DNA of 35,941 nt from JBHJGP01 sp050331695 (GCA_050331695.1 JBHJGP010000038.1:1-35941), one strand, 5' to 3'; counted from the first letter of the stretch, positions 14,981-23,678 are shown. Numbers and translations: made by a program. The notes: generated by a model not told the origin, from the letters alone.

Positions 14981-16453
14981 TTAGCTTGTCGATATCTCGC
15001 GATCCACGGCGTCACGCATGCCAAGTTCCATGATTGACGATAGTCTGGAGGCAACTGCATTGTTCCAAGCCGGACAGGTCGATAGCTCGCTCGGGCAGAA
15101 ACCGGGTAAATCCACGAGGCGTCCGACGATCTCTTCGGGCGCCGCTGAATCCGAGAGCGCTGCGCTGATCGCGGATTGCCGCGGGTCGCGCAAATCATAA
15201 GCGGCGCCGTCGTCTTGCCTTCCCAGCGCGTATCGCATCCAGGCCGCCGTGGCGAAGGCGAAGGCGTCGATCGGCTGGCCGGCGCGGAGCGCGTCGACGG
15301 CAGGCGCGAAAATGCGCTGCGGCAGCTTTTCAGTGCCATCCATGGCGATCTGATAGGTCTCGTGCGCCAGATGCGGATTGGTGAAGCGATCGAGGAGGTC
15401 CCGCGCATAGACGTCGAGATCGACGCTCAACAGCGGCGAGAGGGTCACGGCCGCGGCGGCGAGATGGAGTTGGATCATGCTGCCCAGAGCAGACTCCCGC
15501 ATCACGTCGCGCACATAGCTGTGCCCGCAGAGAAAGCCGGTATAGGCCAGCATCGAATGCGAGCCGTTCAGCATCCGGAGCTTCATCTCCTCGTAGGCTC
15601 GCACTTCCTTGACGAAAATCGCACCACCGGCCTCCCAGGCCGGACGCCCGGTCGGAAAATCATCCTCGATCACCCACTGACGGAAGGTCTCGGTCTCCAC
15701 GGCCGCTTCGTCGCGGCGGCCGATCATGCGCCCGGCGAGGGCCAGGGTCTCGGGCCCGCGGGCCGGTGTGATGCGGTCGACCATCGTCGCCGGAAAGGCG
15801 ACTGTGTTGTCGATGTGTTCGGTGAGGGCGGGTGCTGCATGGCGGGCGAAATCGATCAGGAGGCCCCGGACCAGGGATCCGTTTTCCGGCAGGTTGTCGC
15901 AGCAGAGGATGGTGAACGGCGCGAGACCGGCCGCCTTGCGCTGGCCCAATGCCCAGACCAGGAGGCCGGCCACGCCCTGAGGCTCGGCGGGATGCTCGAG
16001 ATCGGCGATGATCGCGGGATGGGTCCGATCGATGCCGCCGGTGGCGCGGTCCAACCCGTAGCCCTTCTCGGTAACGGTGAGCGAGACGATCCTCGTCTCC
16101 GGCGCCACCAGCGCAGCCAGAACCGCCGGGCGGTCGGTTTTGAGGCAGAGGGCCTGGGCAATCGCGCCGACGATGCGCGCGGTACTGCCGGCGGCGCCCC
16201 GTTCGATCACCGTATAGAGACCGTTCTGAGGTGTGAGTTCCTGTGACGGCTCGACGTTCCGCAGGCTGACACCGGTGATGCGCCAGTCACCACCCGCAGC
16301 AGCCAGGGCGTCGTCGGTGTAGACCGCCTGATGGGCCTTGTGAAAGGCGCTTAGGCCGAGGTGAACGATGCCGGGGCGGTGATCACCCGGGATGTAGCGA
16401 GGGCGGGCGATGTCCCCCGGCAGATCGGCGAGGTCGGTCAGGCGTGGGCTCAT
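14981..16453 (-). CDS. uxuB: Mannitol dehydrogenase family protein, probable D-mannonate oxidoreductase (fructuronate reductase)
   Basis: This 490-residue protein has the long-chain polyol dehydrogenase layout: an N-terminal NAD-binding domain (GIVHLGLSAFHKAHQAVYTDD) and a C-terminal domain with the catalytic pattern Lys291-x4-Asn296-x2-His299 (KLRMLNGSHS). Members interconvert D-fructuronate and D-mannonate, or mannitol and fructose. Here the ATG overlaps the stop of the mannonate dehydratase gene (ATGA), which strongly favours the UxuB role. The opposing TRAP operon would supply hexonate or hexuronate substrates. No phosphotransferase genes suggest a mannitol role. Confidence 0.9.
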   Translation of the reverse strand: MSPRLTDLADLPGDIARPRYIPGDHRPGIVHLGLSAFHKAHQAVYTDDALAAAGGDWRITGVSLRNVEPSQELTPQNGLYTVIERGAAGSTARIVGAIAQALCLKTDRPAVLAALVAPETRIVSLTVTEKGYGLDRATGGIDRTHPAIIADLEHPAEPQGVAGLLVWALGQRKAAGLAPFTILCCDNLPENGSLVRGLLIDFARHAAPALTEHIDNTVAFPATMVDRITPARGPETLALAGRMIGRRDEAAVETETFRQWVIEDDFPTGRPAWEAGGAIFVKEVRAYEEMKLRMLNGSHSMLAYTGFLCGHSYVRDVMRESALGSMIQLHLAAAAVTLSPLLSVDLDVYARDLLDRFTNPHLAHETYQIAMDGTEKLPQRIFAPAVDALRAGQPIDAFAFATAAWMRYALGRQDDGAAYDLRDPRQSAISAALSDSAAPEEIVGRLVDLPGFCPSELSTCPAWNNAVASRLSSIMELGMRDAVDREISTS

Positions 16454-17658
16454 GCGCCGAGCCGTTTGTCGAGCGCCGTAATGACGCCGCGCAACTCGGC
16501 CAGGCCCTTGAGCCGGCCGATGGACGGGTAGCCCGGTTGCGCCTCGCGGCTCAGGTCGTCGAGGATGTTCTGGCCATGGTCAGGTCGAAACGGGATCGAC
16601 CAGTCGGCGCGACCAGCGGTCCTGCGCCGAGCCTCCTCAAGCAACGCGACCTCGACCAGCGCCACCATGTCGGTGTCGCCGCCCAAATGCTCGGCTTCAT
16701 AAAATGATCCCCGGACATTGCCGGTGTCCCTTTTGACGTTGCGGAGATGAAGAAAGTGCACGCGGTCACCCAGGCTTTCCATCATGCCCGGTAGGTCGTT
16801 GTCAGGCCGGGCGCCGAGCGAGCCGGAGCAGAGCGTGATCCCGTTCGCCGGACTGTCCACGGCGTCCATGACCTTTTGATAGTGCGCCTCGGTCGACATG
16901 ATCCGCGGCAGGCCTAGCAGGGGGAAGGGCGGGTCGTCGGGGTGGCAGCAGAGCCTGAGCCCGAGTTCCTCGGCGGTTGGCACCACCTCAAAAAGAAAAT
17001 CGATCAGGTGCCGGCGCAATGTGTCCTCGCCGATGGTGGCATATTCCGCCAGGTGCGCGCGCACATCCTCCAGGGTGAAGCGCTCCGCCGCGCCGGGCAG
17101 ACCGAAGACAACATTGCCGGCGAGGCGCTCGCGATCGGCCTCGCTCATCTGCCGGTGGCGCCGCGCGGCGGCTTCCCGCAGCGCTTCGTCATAGTCCTCC
17201 TCGGCGCCGTTCCGCTTCAGGATATGCAGATCGAACGCGACGAAGTCGGTCAAATCGAAGCGCATACAGGTGGCGCCGTTCGGCAGCCGCCATGCAAGGT
17301 CGGTGCGGGTCCAATCGAGAACCGGCATAAAATTGTAACAGACTACCGAAATCCCCGCCTCGGCCAGGTGGCGGAGGGACAGGCGGTAAGCATCGATATG
17401 ATTCCGCCAGTCTGCCTGCTGTTTCTTGATTTGCTCCGAGACCGGCAGGCTCTCGACCACTTCCCAGGTAAGACCCGACGGCGAACCGTCCCTCATTCGG
17501 TCGATCGTCGCCTGCCGTTTGGCGATTTCCTCGGGCGTCCACACCGCGCCCGTGGGAACATGGTGCAAGGCCGATACCACCCCTTCGACCCCCGCCTGAA
17601 GCATGTCGTCGATGGACACCAAATCATTGGGTCCGAACCAGCGCCACGTCTGTCTCAT
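16450..17658 (-). CDS. uxuA: D-mannonate dehydratase
   Basis: This 402-residue protein has the UxuA opening MRQTWRWFGPNDLVSIDDMLQAG. It includes SVVCYNFMPVLDWTRTDL, LRLCCHPDDPPFPLLGLPRI (metal Cys/His region), ITLCSGSLGARPDNDL, HFLHLRNVKR and FRPDHGQNILDD, which are hallmark segments of the Fe/Mn-dependent mannonate dehydratase. It dehydrates D-mannonate to 2-keto-3-deoxy-D-gluconate. The ATG at 17658 has a strong GAGGAGG site. It is the first gene of a uxuA-uxuB operon and is divergent from the GntR-TRAP-dehydrogenase operon. KdgK and KDPG aldolase for the next steps are not in this window. Confidence 0.97.
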   Translation of the reverse strand: MRQTWRWFGPNDLVSIDDMLQAGVEGVVSALHHVPTGAVWTPEEIAKRQATIDRMRDGSPSGLTWEVVESLPVSEQIKKQQADWRNHIDAYRLSLRHLAEAGISVVCYNFMPVLDWTRTDLAWRLPNGATCMRFDLTDFVAFDLHILKRNGAEEDYDEALREAAARRHRQMSEADRERLAGNVVFGLPGAAERFTLEDVRAHLAEYATIGEDTLRRHLIDFLFEVVPTAEELGLRLCCHPDDPPFPLLGLPRIMSTEAHYQKVMDAVDSPANGITLCSGSLGARPDNDLPGMMESLGDRVHFLHLRNVKRDTGNVRGSFYEAEHLGGDTDMVALVEVALLEEARRRTAGRADWSIPFRPDHGQNILDDLSREAQPGYPSIGRLKGLAELRGVITALDKRLGA

Positions 17659-17729
17659 GTGAAATGCCTCCTCACGGCCTGCGGGCCTCTTCGCTTTGCA
17701 CAGCCTAGCAGGGATGGCGCTTGCTGGTT

Positions 17730-17744
17730 AGTATGGAAGTATGG
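17730..17744. promoter_or_regulatory. Candidate GntR binding region in the uxuA/gntR divergent promoter
   Basis: A direct repeat of AGTATGG occurs at 17730-17736 and 17738-17744, about 30 bases before the gntR start and 75 bases upstream of uxuA. The 113-base intergenic region controls both directions. The repeat is the only evident operator-like element, and it is not the palindrome usually reported for UxuR/ExuR, so confidence is low. Confidence 0.25.
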
Positions 17745-17771
17745 TAGTTCGGCGCTGGGGGAGGATCGTGG

Positions 17772-18518
17772 ATGCGGTTCGAGGATGCAACCGGCAGGCA
17801 GTTGGACCCGGCACGAGCGATTGCGCCGCAGCTTTACCGCCTCCTCAGAGAGCGCATCATTCGGAATGAACTGCCGCCCGGGACCCGCATCTCCGAAACC
17901 GAGATAGCGGCCCGATACGCGGTCAGCCGCCAGCCGGTACGCGAGGCATTTATCAAGCTTTCCGGCGAGGGACTGATGGCTATCCGTCCGCAGCGGGGAA
18001 CCATCGTGACCCGCATCGACTATGCGGCTGTGCTGGATGCTCGGTTCCTGCGCGAGGCGATCGAGGCGGATATCGTCCGGGTTCTAGCGTCCGATCCAAG
18101 CCCGGCTGTCGTCGCCGACCTGCGCCGCCAGGTCAGCCGCCAGAAGGACACCGGCGCCCGTTTCGAGCTGGCTTTCATGCAGCTCGATGACGCCTTTCAC
18201 CGCGCGCTTGCCGAAGGCATCGGCAAGGCCGGGGCTTGGAAACTGATCGAGGGCCTGAAATCGCAGATGGACCGGGTCCGGTTCCTGGCGCTCAAGCAGT
18301 TCCCGGTCGGTAAGCTGGTTGAACAGCATCGGGCGCTTGTGGACCGGATCGCGGCCGGTGACGCCCCCGGCGCCGAGCGCGCGATCCGCGACCACCTCCG
18401 CGAAGTGCTGAACGATCTACCGGACATCGTCCGCGCCCATCCCGACTTTTTCGACATGCCGGACGGCGATCCGCCCCGCCCGGTCAACGCACCCATCCAG
18501 GGAGGAGATAGACAATGA
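17772..18518 (+). CDS. GntR-family (FCD subfamily) transcriptional regulator of hexuronate genes
   Basis: The protein has 248 residues with the ATG at 17772 after GGGGGAGG. The winged-helix N-terminus contains IIRNELPPGTRISETEIAARYAVSRQPVREAF, the classic GntR signature. The FCD helical effector domain follows, with metal-binding type residues in LDDAFHRALAEG and EQHRALVDRI. Its stop overlaps the ATG of the TRAP binding-protein gene, so regulator and transporter are co-transcribed, and it faces uxuAB. FCD members such as UxuR and ExuR respond to sugar acids. It probably derepresses both arms on sensing an aldonate or hexuronate. Confidence 0.94.
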   Translation: MRFEDATGRQLDPARAIAPQLYRLLRERIIRNELPPGTRISETEIAARYAVSRQPVREAFIKLSGEGLMAIRPQRGTIVTRIDYAAVLDARFLREAIEADIVRVLASDPSPAVVADLRRQVSRQKDTGARFELAFMQLDDAFHRALAEGIGKAGAWKLIEGLKSQMDRVRFLALKQFPVGKLVEQHRALVDRIAAGDAPGAERAIRDHLREVLNDLPDIVRAHPDFFDMPDGDPPRPVNAPIQGGDRQ

Positions 18519-19492
18519 CCTTTGCACGCCATCTCAAGGGCCTCGCCACCGTCGCGGTCTTGGCCGGCCTGATCGCCGTCCCGGCGGCGGCACAGGAGAG
18601 GACCCTACAACTCGGCCATCTCGCCAACGAGGAAAACCCCTGGCACCTGGCCGCGGTGAAATTCGGCGAGGAGCTGTCGGTGCTGACCGATGGCCGGATC
18701 GCGGTCGAGGTATTCCCCAATGAATCGCTCGGCAAGGAAATCGATCTGATCAACGGCATGCAGCTTGGCACCGTGGACATGACGATCACCGGTGAGAGCC
18801 TGCAGAATTGGGCGCCGATGGCGGCGCTGCTGGCGGTGCCTTACGCCTACAGATCGATCGAGCACATGGACGAGGTGGCTTCGGGCGATATTGGCGAGCA
18901 GATCAAGGCGGAAATCATCAACAAGGCGCAGATTCGTCCGATCGCCTACTTCGCCCGGGGCCCGCGCAACCTGACATCGAACCGGGCGATCGCTCATCCG
19001 GACGATCTTGCCGGTCTGAAGATGCGGGTGCCGAACGTGCCGCTGTTCATCGACGTCTGGTCAGCGCTAGGCGCCAGCCCCGGTCCGATGGCGTTCTCGG
19101 AGGTCTTCACTTCGCTGCAAAACGGCACCATCGAGGCGCAGGAGAATCCGTTGGCGCTGATCCGCTCGGCCAGCTTCTACGAGGTGCAGAGCCATGTGAA
19201 CATGACCGAGCATGTGCGGTCCTGGATCTATCTGACGATCGCCGAGTCCACCTGGCAGCAGTTGAGTGAGGAAGACCAGGCCGCCGTCATGGAAGCCGGT
19301 GCCCGGGCACAGGCCTATGAACGGGAGCTGTTCGAGCAAAGCGTCGCCGCCGATCGGGCGTTTCTCGAGGAGAACGGCATGACCTTCGTTGAGGTCGACA
19401 GCGCCGCCTTCGCCGCCAGCGCTAAGGACGCGGTCCTGGCCAATGTCGGTGACGAGGTCCGGCCGATCGTCGAGGAGTTGTTCGCCGAATAG
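18515..19492 (+). CDS. dctP: TRAP transporter substrate-binding protein (DctP family)
   Basis: The protein has 325 residues. A signal peptide (about 26 residues, ending PAAAQ) leads into the DctP fold: LQLGHLANEENPWHLAAVKFGEEL, the conserved carboxylate-binding arginine region NRAIAHPDDLAGLKMRVPNVP, and FSEVFTSLQNGTIEAQENPL. Members bind organic and sugar acids through an arginine-carboxylate salt bridge. The neighbouring uxuAB and idonate/gulonate dehydrogenase genes point to a hexuronate or aldonate ligand. The ATG overlaps the gntR stop. The dctQ and dctM genes follow after a short stem-loop. The symbol is generic for the family. Confidence 0.94.
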   Translation: MTFARHLKGLATVAVLAGLIAVPAAAQERTLQLGHLANEENPWHLAAVKFGEELSVLTDGRIAVEVFPNESLGKEIDLINGMQLGTVDMTITGESLQNWAPMAALLAVPYAYRSIEHMDEVASGDIGEQIKAEIINKAQIRPIAYFARGPRNLTSNRAIAHPDDLAGLKMRVPNVPLFIDVWSALGASPGPMAFSEVFTSLQNGTIEAQENPLALIRSASFYEVQSHVNMTEHVRSWIYLTIAESTWQQLSEEDQAAVMEAGARAQAYERELFEQSVAADRAFLEENGMTFVEVDSAAFAASAKDAVLANVGDEVRPIVEELFAE

Positions 19493-19515
19493 GGTTTCGC
19501 GATCCCAACGAAACC
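19493..19515 (+). promoter_or_regulatory. Intercistronic stem-loop after the dctP stop
   Basis: A 7-base perfect stem GGTTTCG/CGAAACC with a 9-base loop begins immediately after the TAG of dctP. No T-run follows. The position matches the hairpins after the other two solute-binding-protein genes and fits mRNA 3'-end protection of the binding-protein cistron. The 83-base gap contains no gene. Confidence 0.55.
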
Positions 19516-19575
19516 GGGACCGGCGTCAGCCTCTCGCGGCGGGCGCCAGTCCTTAACAAAAAGGGGGCCTAGCCA

Positions 19576-20079
19576 GTGCCGGTTGCCGAGCGTGTCATTC
19601 GCACCGTGATCTCGTTGGCCCGGCTCGGCGCCGGGCTGGCCTTCGCCCTGCTCATCGCCTCGGTCCTGATCCAGGTCGTGGGCCGGCTGAGCGGGGCGTC
19701 GCCGGTCTGGACGGAGGAACTGACCCGCTTCGCGCTGCTTTACATGGTGGCGTTCGGTGCCGGGCTCGCGTTCCGCTCAGGCGATCTGGTCAATGTCGAC
19801 GTGGTCTGCGAGGCGCTGCCTGGTGCTCTGCCTTGGCTCCTGCGCCTTCTCGCTGCCGTAGGCACGGCGGGCCTGGCGCTCTGGCTCCTGCCGCAAGCCT
19901 GGCGCTATGTCGCCATCGGCCAGATGCAGACCGCGCCCGCGCTCGGCGTGCGCATGGATTTCGTTCATTTCAGTGTCTGGCTGATGCTGGCGGGGCTGGC
20001 CCTATTTGGCACGCTGCGCATCGTGGGGATGCTGACCGACGCCGAGGACGGCACACCGGAAAAGTCCGACGGGGGCTGA
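19576..20079 (+). CDS. dctQ: TRAP transporter small permease (DctQ family)
   Basis: This is a 167-residue protein from the GTG at 19576, with an AAGGGGG site upstream. It has four predicted membrane helices and the family segment SPVWTEELTRFALLYMVAFGAGLAFRSGDLVNVD between helices 1 and 3, followed by FVHFSVWLMLAGLALFG. It assembles with the large DctM permease in the inner membrane as a sodium-driven sugar-acid importer. It lies between dctP and dctM in the standard P-Q-M order. Confidence 0.93.
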   Translation: MPVAERVIRTVISLARLGAGLAFALLIASVLIQVVGRLSGASPVWTEELTRFALLYMVAFGAGLAFRSGDLVNVDVVCEALPGALPWLLRLLAAVGTAGLALWLLPQAWRYVAIGQMQTAPALGVRMDFVHFSVWLMLAGLALFGTLRIVGMLTDAEDGTPEKSDGG

Positions 20080-20084
20080 TCCGT

Positions 20085-21362
20085 TTGGACATCGCCATCC
20101 TCTTCATCGTGTTCGTCACGGGCCTTGTTCTGGGCCTCCCGGTGGCGATCACGCTCGGGCTGTCGTCTTTGGCCTATCTGCTCTACGCCGGCACGCCCGT
20201 CGTCGTGATGCCGCAAAAGATGTATGCGGGCATGGACGTGTTCGTGCTCTTGTCGATTCCGGGCTTCATCCTGGCCGGCAACCTGATGAACCGCGGCGGC
20301 ATCACCGGCCGCATCGTCCGCTTCGCCAACGCGTTAGTCGGCTGGATAAAAGGTGGGCTGGGGCTCACCAACATCTCGGCCTCGATGCTGTTCGGCGGCA
20401 TCACCGGCACGGCCGTAGCCGATGCCGCCTCCATCGGCGGAGTGATGATCCCCGGCATGAAGAAGGCCGGCTATCCGGCGGACTTCTCCGCCGCCGTCAC
20501 GGCAGCGTCCTCGACCGTCGGGCCGATCATCCCGCCCTCGGTGCCGATGATCATCGTCGGCGCGCTTTCCGGCATCTCGGTCGGCCAGATGTTCCTCGCC
20601 GGTGCTGTCCCCGGCATCCTCATGGGACTGGCGATGATGGTGACCTGCTACATCATCGCGGTGCGCAAGAATTTCCCGCACCAACCCTGGCAGGGTATTG
20701 GCGAGGTCGTGCGCTCGTTCGGCGGCGCGGTCTGGGCCATCGCCATGACCTTCCTGATCATCTACGGCCTGCTTTCCGGCTTGGCCACGCCCACCGAGAC
20801 GGCCGTCGTCGCCAGCGTTTATGCGTTTGTCGTCGGCGCCTTCATCTATCGCGAGCTGCCGATGCGCGCGGTGCCCGGTATCTTGGTCGACAGCGCCGTG
20901 GCGGCGGCTGGCATCCTGGCACTCGTGGGCTTCGCCAATGTCTTCGGCTGGATCCTGGTCTCGGAGCGAATTCCCCAGACCATCGCCGACGCGGTCTTGT
21001 CGCTGACCGGCAACAAGTATCTGGTGATTTTGCTGATCAATCTTTTGCTGTTGTTCGTCGGCATGTTCATGGAGACGATCGCGGCGTTGATCATCCTTTT
21101 CGTGCCGCTCCTGTCGCTGGCCAAAGCGGTGGGTATCGAGCCTTTGCATTTCGCCACTTTCGCCGTCCTGAACCTGATGATCGGGCTGACGACGCCGCCC
21201 GTGGGTGTTTGTCTATTCGTCTGCGCCGGGATCGCGCGGATACCCCTGGCACCGGTGGTGATCGCGATCCTGCCGTTTCTCCTGACCAATATTCTGGTTT
21301 TGCTGGCGGTGTCTTACTTCCCGCCTATTGCCACCTGGTTGCCCTCCGTCCTCGCCCCTTGA
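20085..21362 (+). CDS. dctM: TRAP transporter large permease (DctM family)
   Basis: The protein has 425 residues when started at the TTG at 20085 (LDIAILFIVFVTGL), five bases after dctQ. This gives the normal DctM length; no ATG or GTG closer to the start would keep the first helix. The protein is almost entirely hydrophobic with about 11-12 helices. Conserved blocks are LLSIPGFILAGNLMNRGGIT, FGGITGTAVADAASIGGVMIPGM and GLTTPPVGVCLFVCAGI. It forms the ion-coupled transport channel with DctQ, receiving ligand from DctP. The dehydrogenase gene starts 10 bases after its stop. Confidence 0.94.
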   Translation: MDIAILFIVFVTGLVLGLPVAITLGLSSLAYLLYAGTPVVVMPQKMYAGMDVFVLLSIPGFILAGNLMNRGGITGRIVRFANALVGWIKGGLGLTNISASMLFGGITGTAVADAASIGGVMIPGMKKAGYPADFSAAVTAASSTVGPIIPPSVPMIIVGALSGISVGQMFLAGAVPGILMGLAMMVTCYIIAVRKNFPHQPWQGIGEVVRSFGGAVWAIAMTFLIIYGLLSGLATPTETAVVASVYAFVVGAFIYRELPMRAVPGILVDSAVAAAGILALVGFANVFGWILVSERIPQTIADAVLSLTGNKYLVILLINLLLLFVGMFMETIAALIILFVPLLSLAKAVGIEPLHFATFAVLNLMIGLTTPPVGVCLFVCAGIARIPLAPVVIAILPFLLTNILVLLAVSYFPPIATWLPSVLAP

Positions 21363-21372
21363 AAGCGACCCT

Positions 21373-22419
21373 ATGGAAACCCGTGTCTGCCGGCTTTACG
21401 GCCCCAACGACATCCGCATCGAGACCGCCGAGGTAGCCGAGCCCGGCCCCGGCGAAGCCCTGCTCGCCGCCGCCGCCGGCGGCATCTGCGGTTCGGATCT
21501 GCACTACTATCGAGACGGCGGCTTTGGCCCGATCCGGGTCAAGGAGCCGATCATCCTCGGTCACGAAGCCTCAGGCACCGTGCTCGCCGTCGGGCCGGAC
21601 GTGACCCATCTGGTCGTCGGCGAGCGAATTGCGATTAACCCCAGCCGACCATGCCTGAACTGCGACTATTGCCGCGAGGCGCTTTTCAACCACTGCCTGA
21701 ACATGCGTTTCAATGGTTCGGCCATGCGCATGCCCCATGAGCAGGGTCTGTTCCGCGATCGGATCGTGGTCGAGGCCCGTCAGTGCGTTTCGGTGGGCCC
21801 GGAACTCGATCTGGGCGAAGCCGCCTGCGCCGAGCCACTCGCTGTTTGCCTGCATGCCGGCACCATGGCCGGCGATCTGAAAGACAGGCGTGTGCTCGTC
21901 ACCGGCGCCGGGCCGATCGGGGCGCTCTGCGCCGGGGTTGCAGCAGATGCCGGCGCGGCGGAAGTGGTCGTGACCGATTTGCAGGACCTGCCCCTGAAGA
22001 CCGCTGAGGCGATGGGCGCCACGCGCACCATCAATGTCGGACGCAATGGCATCGAGTTGGAGCGTTACGCCGCCGACAAAGGCTATTTCGACACGGTTTT
22101 CGAATGCTCCGCCGCCGGCCCGGCGGTCCGCGCGGCGATCGCCGCGGTCCGACCCCGCGGTACGCTGGTCCAGGTCGGTGTCACCGGCGATCTGCCGGTG
22201 CCGATCAATCTGCTGGTCGGTAAGGAGATCCGCCTTCAAGGCACGCATCGCTTCCACGATGCGTTTTCGGAAGCGGTCGAGGCAATCGTCACACGGCGCA
22301 TCGACGTCCGCCCGATCATGTCGGCGCGATATCCGCTGGAAGAAGCTGTCGAGGCCTTCAACACGGCGGGCGACCGATCTCGCGCCGTTAAGGTCCACCT
22401 CGCCTTCGCCGGTCCCTGA
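21373..22419 (+). CDS. Zinc-dependent L-idonate/L-gulonate 5-dehydrogenase (medium-chain dehydrogenase)
   Basis: The protein has 348 residues from the ATG at 21373. Catalytic zinc ligands are Cys39 (GGICGSDLHYY) and His64/Glu65 (GHEASG). The structural zinc lobe has Cys94, Cys97, Cys100 and Cys108. The NAD-binding motif GAGPIGALCAG and the acidic VTDLQD segment suggest NAD(H). It is closest in appearance to IdnD/RspB proteins, which oxidise L-idonate to 5-ketogluconate or L-gulonate to D-fructuronate. Because uxuB and uxuA are divergently encoded beside it, the gulonate-to-fructuronate reaction would feed straight into them, which is the preferred inference. It is last in the gntR-dctPQM operon. 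Confidence 0.88.
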   Translation: METRVCRLYGPNDIRIETAEVAEPGPGEALLAAAAGGICGSDLHYYRDGGFGPIRVKEPIILGHEASGTVLAVGPDVTHLVVGERIAINPSRPCLNCDYCREALFNHCLNMRFNGSAMRMPHEQGLFRDRIVVEARQCVSVGPELDLGEAACAEPLAVCLHAGTMAGDLKDRRVLVTGAGPIGALCAGVAADAGAAEVVVTDLQDLPLKTAEAMGATRTINVGRNGIELERYAADKGYFDTVFECSAAGPAVRAAIAAVRPRGTLVQVGVTGDLPVPINLLVGKEIRLQGTHRFHDAFSEAVEAIVTRRIDVRPIMSARYPLEEAVEAFNTAGDRSRAVKVHLAFAGP

Positions 22420-22678
22420 CCGAGGAAAGCAAAGGCAGGGCCAACGCGTTCGGGCGAAAGGCCTTTGTGCCGCTATGCCGCGCTCGATGACAAGAGATCA
22501 CCGGCTAGTACGTCCGTGTCCGATTACAGCCGCGCCGGTTGTGCCGCTTTTTCGTCATCGCTAGACCAAAGCGGAGGATCGGGGATAACATTCCGAGATC
22601 ACGACAGATTCCGGACTTCAGGGATTGTTGGTCCGGGCCAAGGCTCTTTGGAGCTTATCAGCAAAGGGGGGAAGACCC
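22420..22678 (+). promoter_or_regulatory. Intergenic promoter region of the second ABC operon
   Basis: This 259-base gap has no convincing gene. Near its left end CAAAGGC (22430-22436) can pair with GCCTTTG (22461-22467), a weak hairpin without a T-run after the dehydrogenase gene. At 22628-22641, TTGGTCCGGGCCAA is a near-perfect palindrome with a central CG, 37 bases before the binding-protein GTG, and is a candidate operator. No regulator gene is adjacent, so its partner is unknown. Confidence 0.4.
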
Positions 22679-23590
22679 GTGAAGAAACTAATGGTGGCCG
22701 CGGCTGCGGTGGCCCTGTCAGCAAGCGCCGCATCGGCCGAGCGCTACGTGATGGTCACGCACACCCAGGGCACGGATCCATTCTGGCCGGTCGTTCAGAA
22801 GGCCGGCAACGATGCGGCTGAGGCGATAGGCGCCGAGTTTGAATACAATTTTGCGCCATCCGGTGACATGGCCGACATGGCGAGACTGATTGAGACCGCG
22901 GCGGCAACCCAGCCCGATGGTCTCATCGTGTCGCTGCCGGATGCCGATGCGCTCGGCGGCGCGATCAAGTCGGCCGCTGACTCAGGCATTCCAGTCGTCA
23001 CCATCAATTCCGGTTTGGAGAGCTCCAAGGACGTCGGTGCCCTGATGCATATCGGCCAGCCCGAATCGCTCGCCGGTCAAGCCGCCGGTGAAAGGGCCAA
23101 GTCTGAAGGTGCGACCAAGGCGCTCTGTTTGAACCAGGAGGCCTACAACACGGCCCTCGTGGATCGCTGTGAGGGCTATTTCGAGGCGCTGGGTCAAGAA
23201 TTGAACATGATCGACGTTTCCAACGACGTGGCCCAAATCACGACGCGGACGGCAGCCGCCCTGCAGGCGGACCAAGAAATCGACGCGGTCCTGGCGGTCG
23301 GGCCCCATGTCTGCGAAGCCGCCGCCCAGGCGGTCGATGAGGTGGGCGCCGAGCTTCACCTCAGCTGTTTCGACCTGACGCCCGGCGTGATCAGCCTGAT
23401 CGAAGAAGGCAAGGTCCAGTACACGATCGATCAGCAGCAGTATCTGCAGGGCTACATGCCGGTGATCGTGCTTCATCTCTACAATAACTACGCCGGCATG
23501 TTACCGGGCACGGACATCCCCTCGGGCCCCGGCTTCGTCGACGCGTCGAACGCGGCTAGTGTCGCCGAACAAGCGGGGACAAACCGCTAA
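22679..23590 (+). CDS. Sugar ABC transporter substrate-binding protein (second system)
   Basis: The GTG at 22679 is preferred (AAGGGGGG site, and the signal peptide starts at once: VKKLMVAAAAVALSASAASA), giving 303 residues. The mature protein has the RbsB-like type I fold, opening MVTHTQGTDPFWPVVQKAGNDAAE, with DGLIVSLPDADALGGAI and, near the C-terminus, IDQQQYLQGYMPVI, the same element found in the first system's binding protein. It delivers a sugar-like ligand to the permease and ATPase that follow. No catabolic dehydrogenase or kinase is attached to this operon, so the ligand cannot be guessed from context. Confidence 0.93.
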   Translation: MKKLMVAAAAVALSASAASAERYVMVTHTQGTDPFWPVVQKAGNDAAEAIGAEFEYNFAPSGDMADMARLIETAAATQPDGLIVSLPDADALGGAIKSAADSGIPVVTINSGLESSKDVGALMHIGQPESLAGQAAGERAKSEGATKALCLNQEAYNTALVDRCEGYFEALGQELNMIDVSNDVAQITTRTAAALQADQEIDAVLAVGPHVCEAAAQAVDEVGAELHLSCFDLTPGVISLIEEGKVQYTIDQQQYLQGYMPVIVLHLYNNYAGMLPGTDIPSGPGFVDASNAASVAEQAGTNR

Positions 23591-23605
23591 TCCGACAGTT
23601 CAGGA

Positions 23606-23636
23606 CGGGGAGGGATTGCCCAACGCGCTCTCCCCG
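23606..23636 (+). promoter_or_regulatory. Intercistronic stem-loop after the second binding-protein gene
   Basis: CGGGGAG (23606-23612) pairs perfectly with CTCCCCG (23630-23636) across a 17-base loop, in the 88-base gap between binding protein and permease genes. No T-run follows. It sits 16 bases after the stop and resembles the hairpins at 11470-11497 and 19493-19515 in position. Confidence 0.45.
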
Positions 23637-23678
23637 ATTCTGATACCAACGGCTACGTCGTGTCAGGGAGGACAAACC

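Noticed and set aside
15176..16246. 356-codon plus-strand frame opposite uxuB
   Set aside because: Shadow of the long-chain dehydrogenase; no family features of its own.
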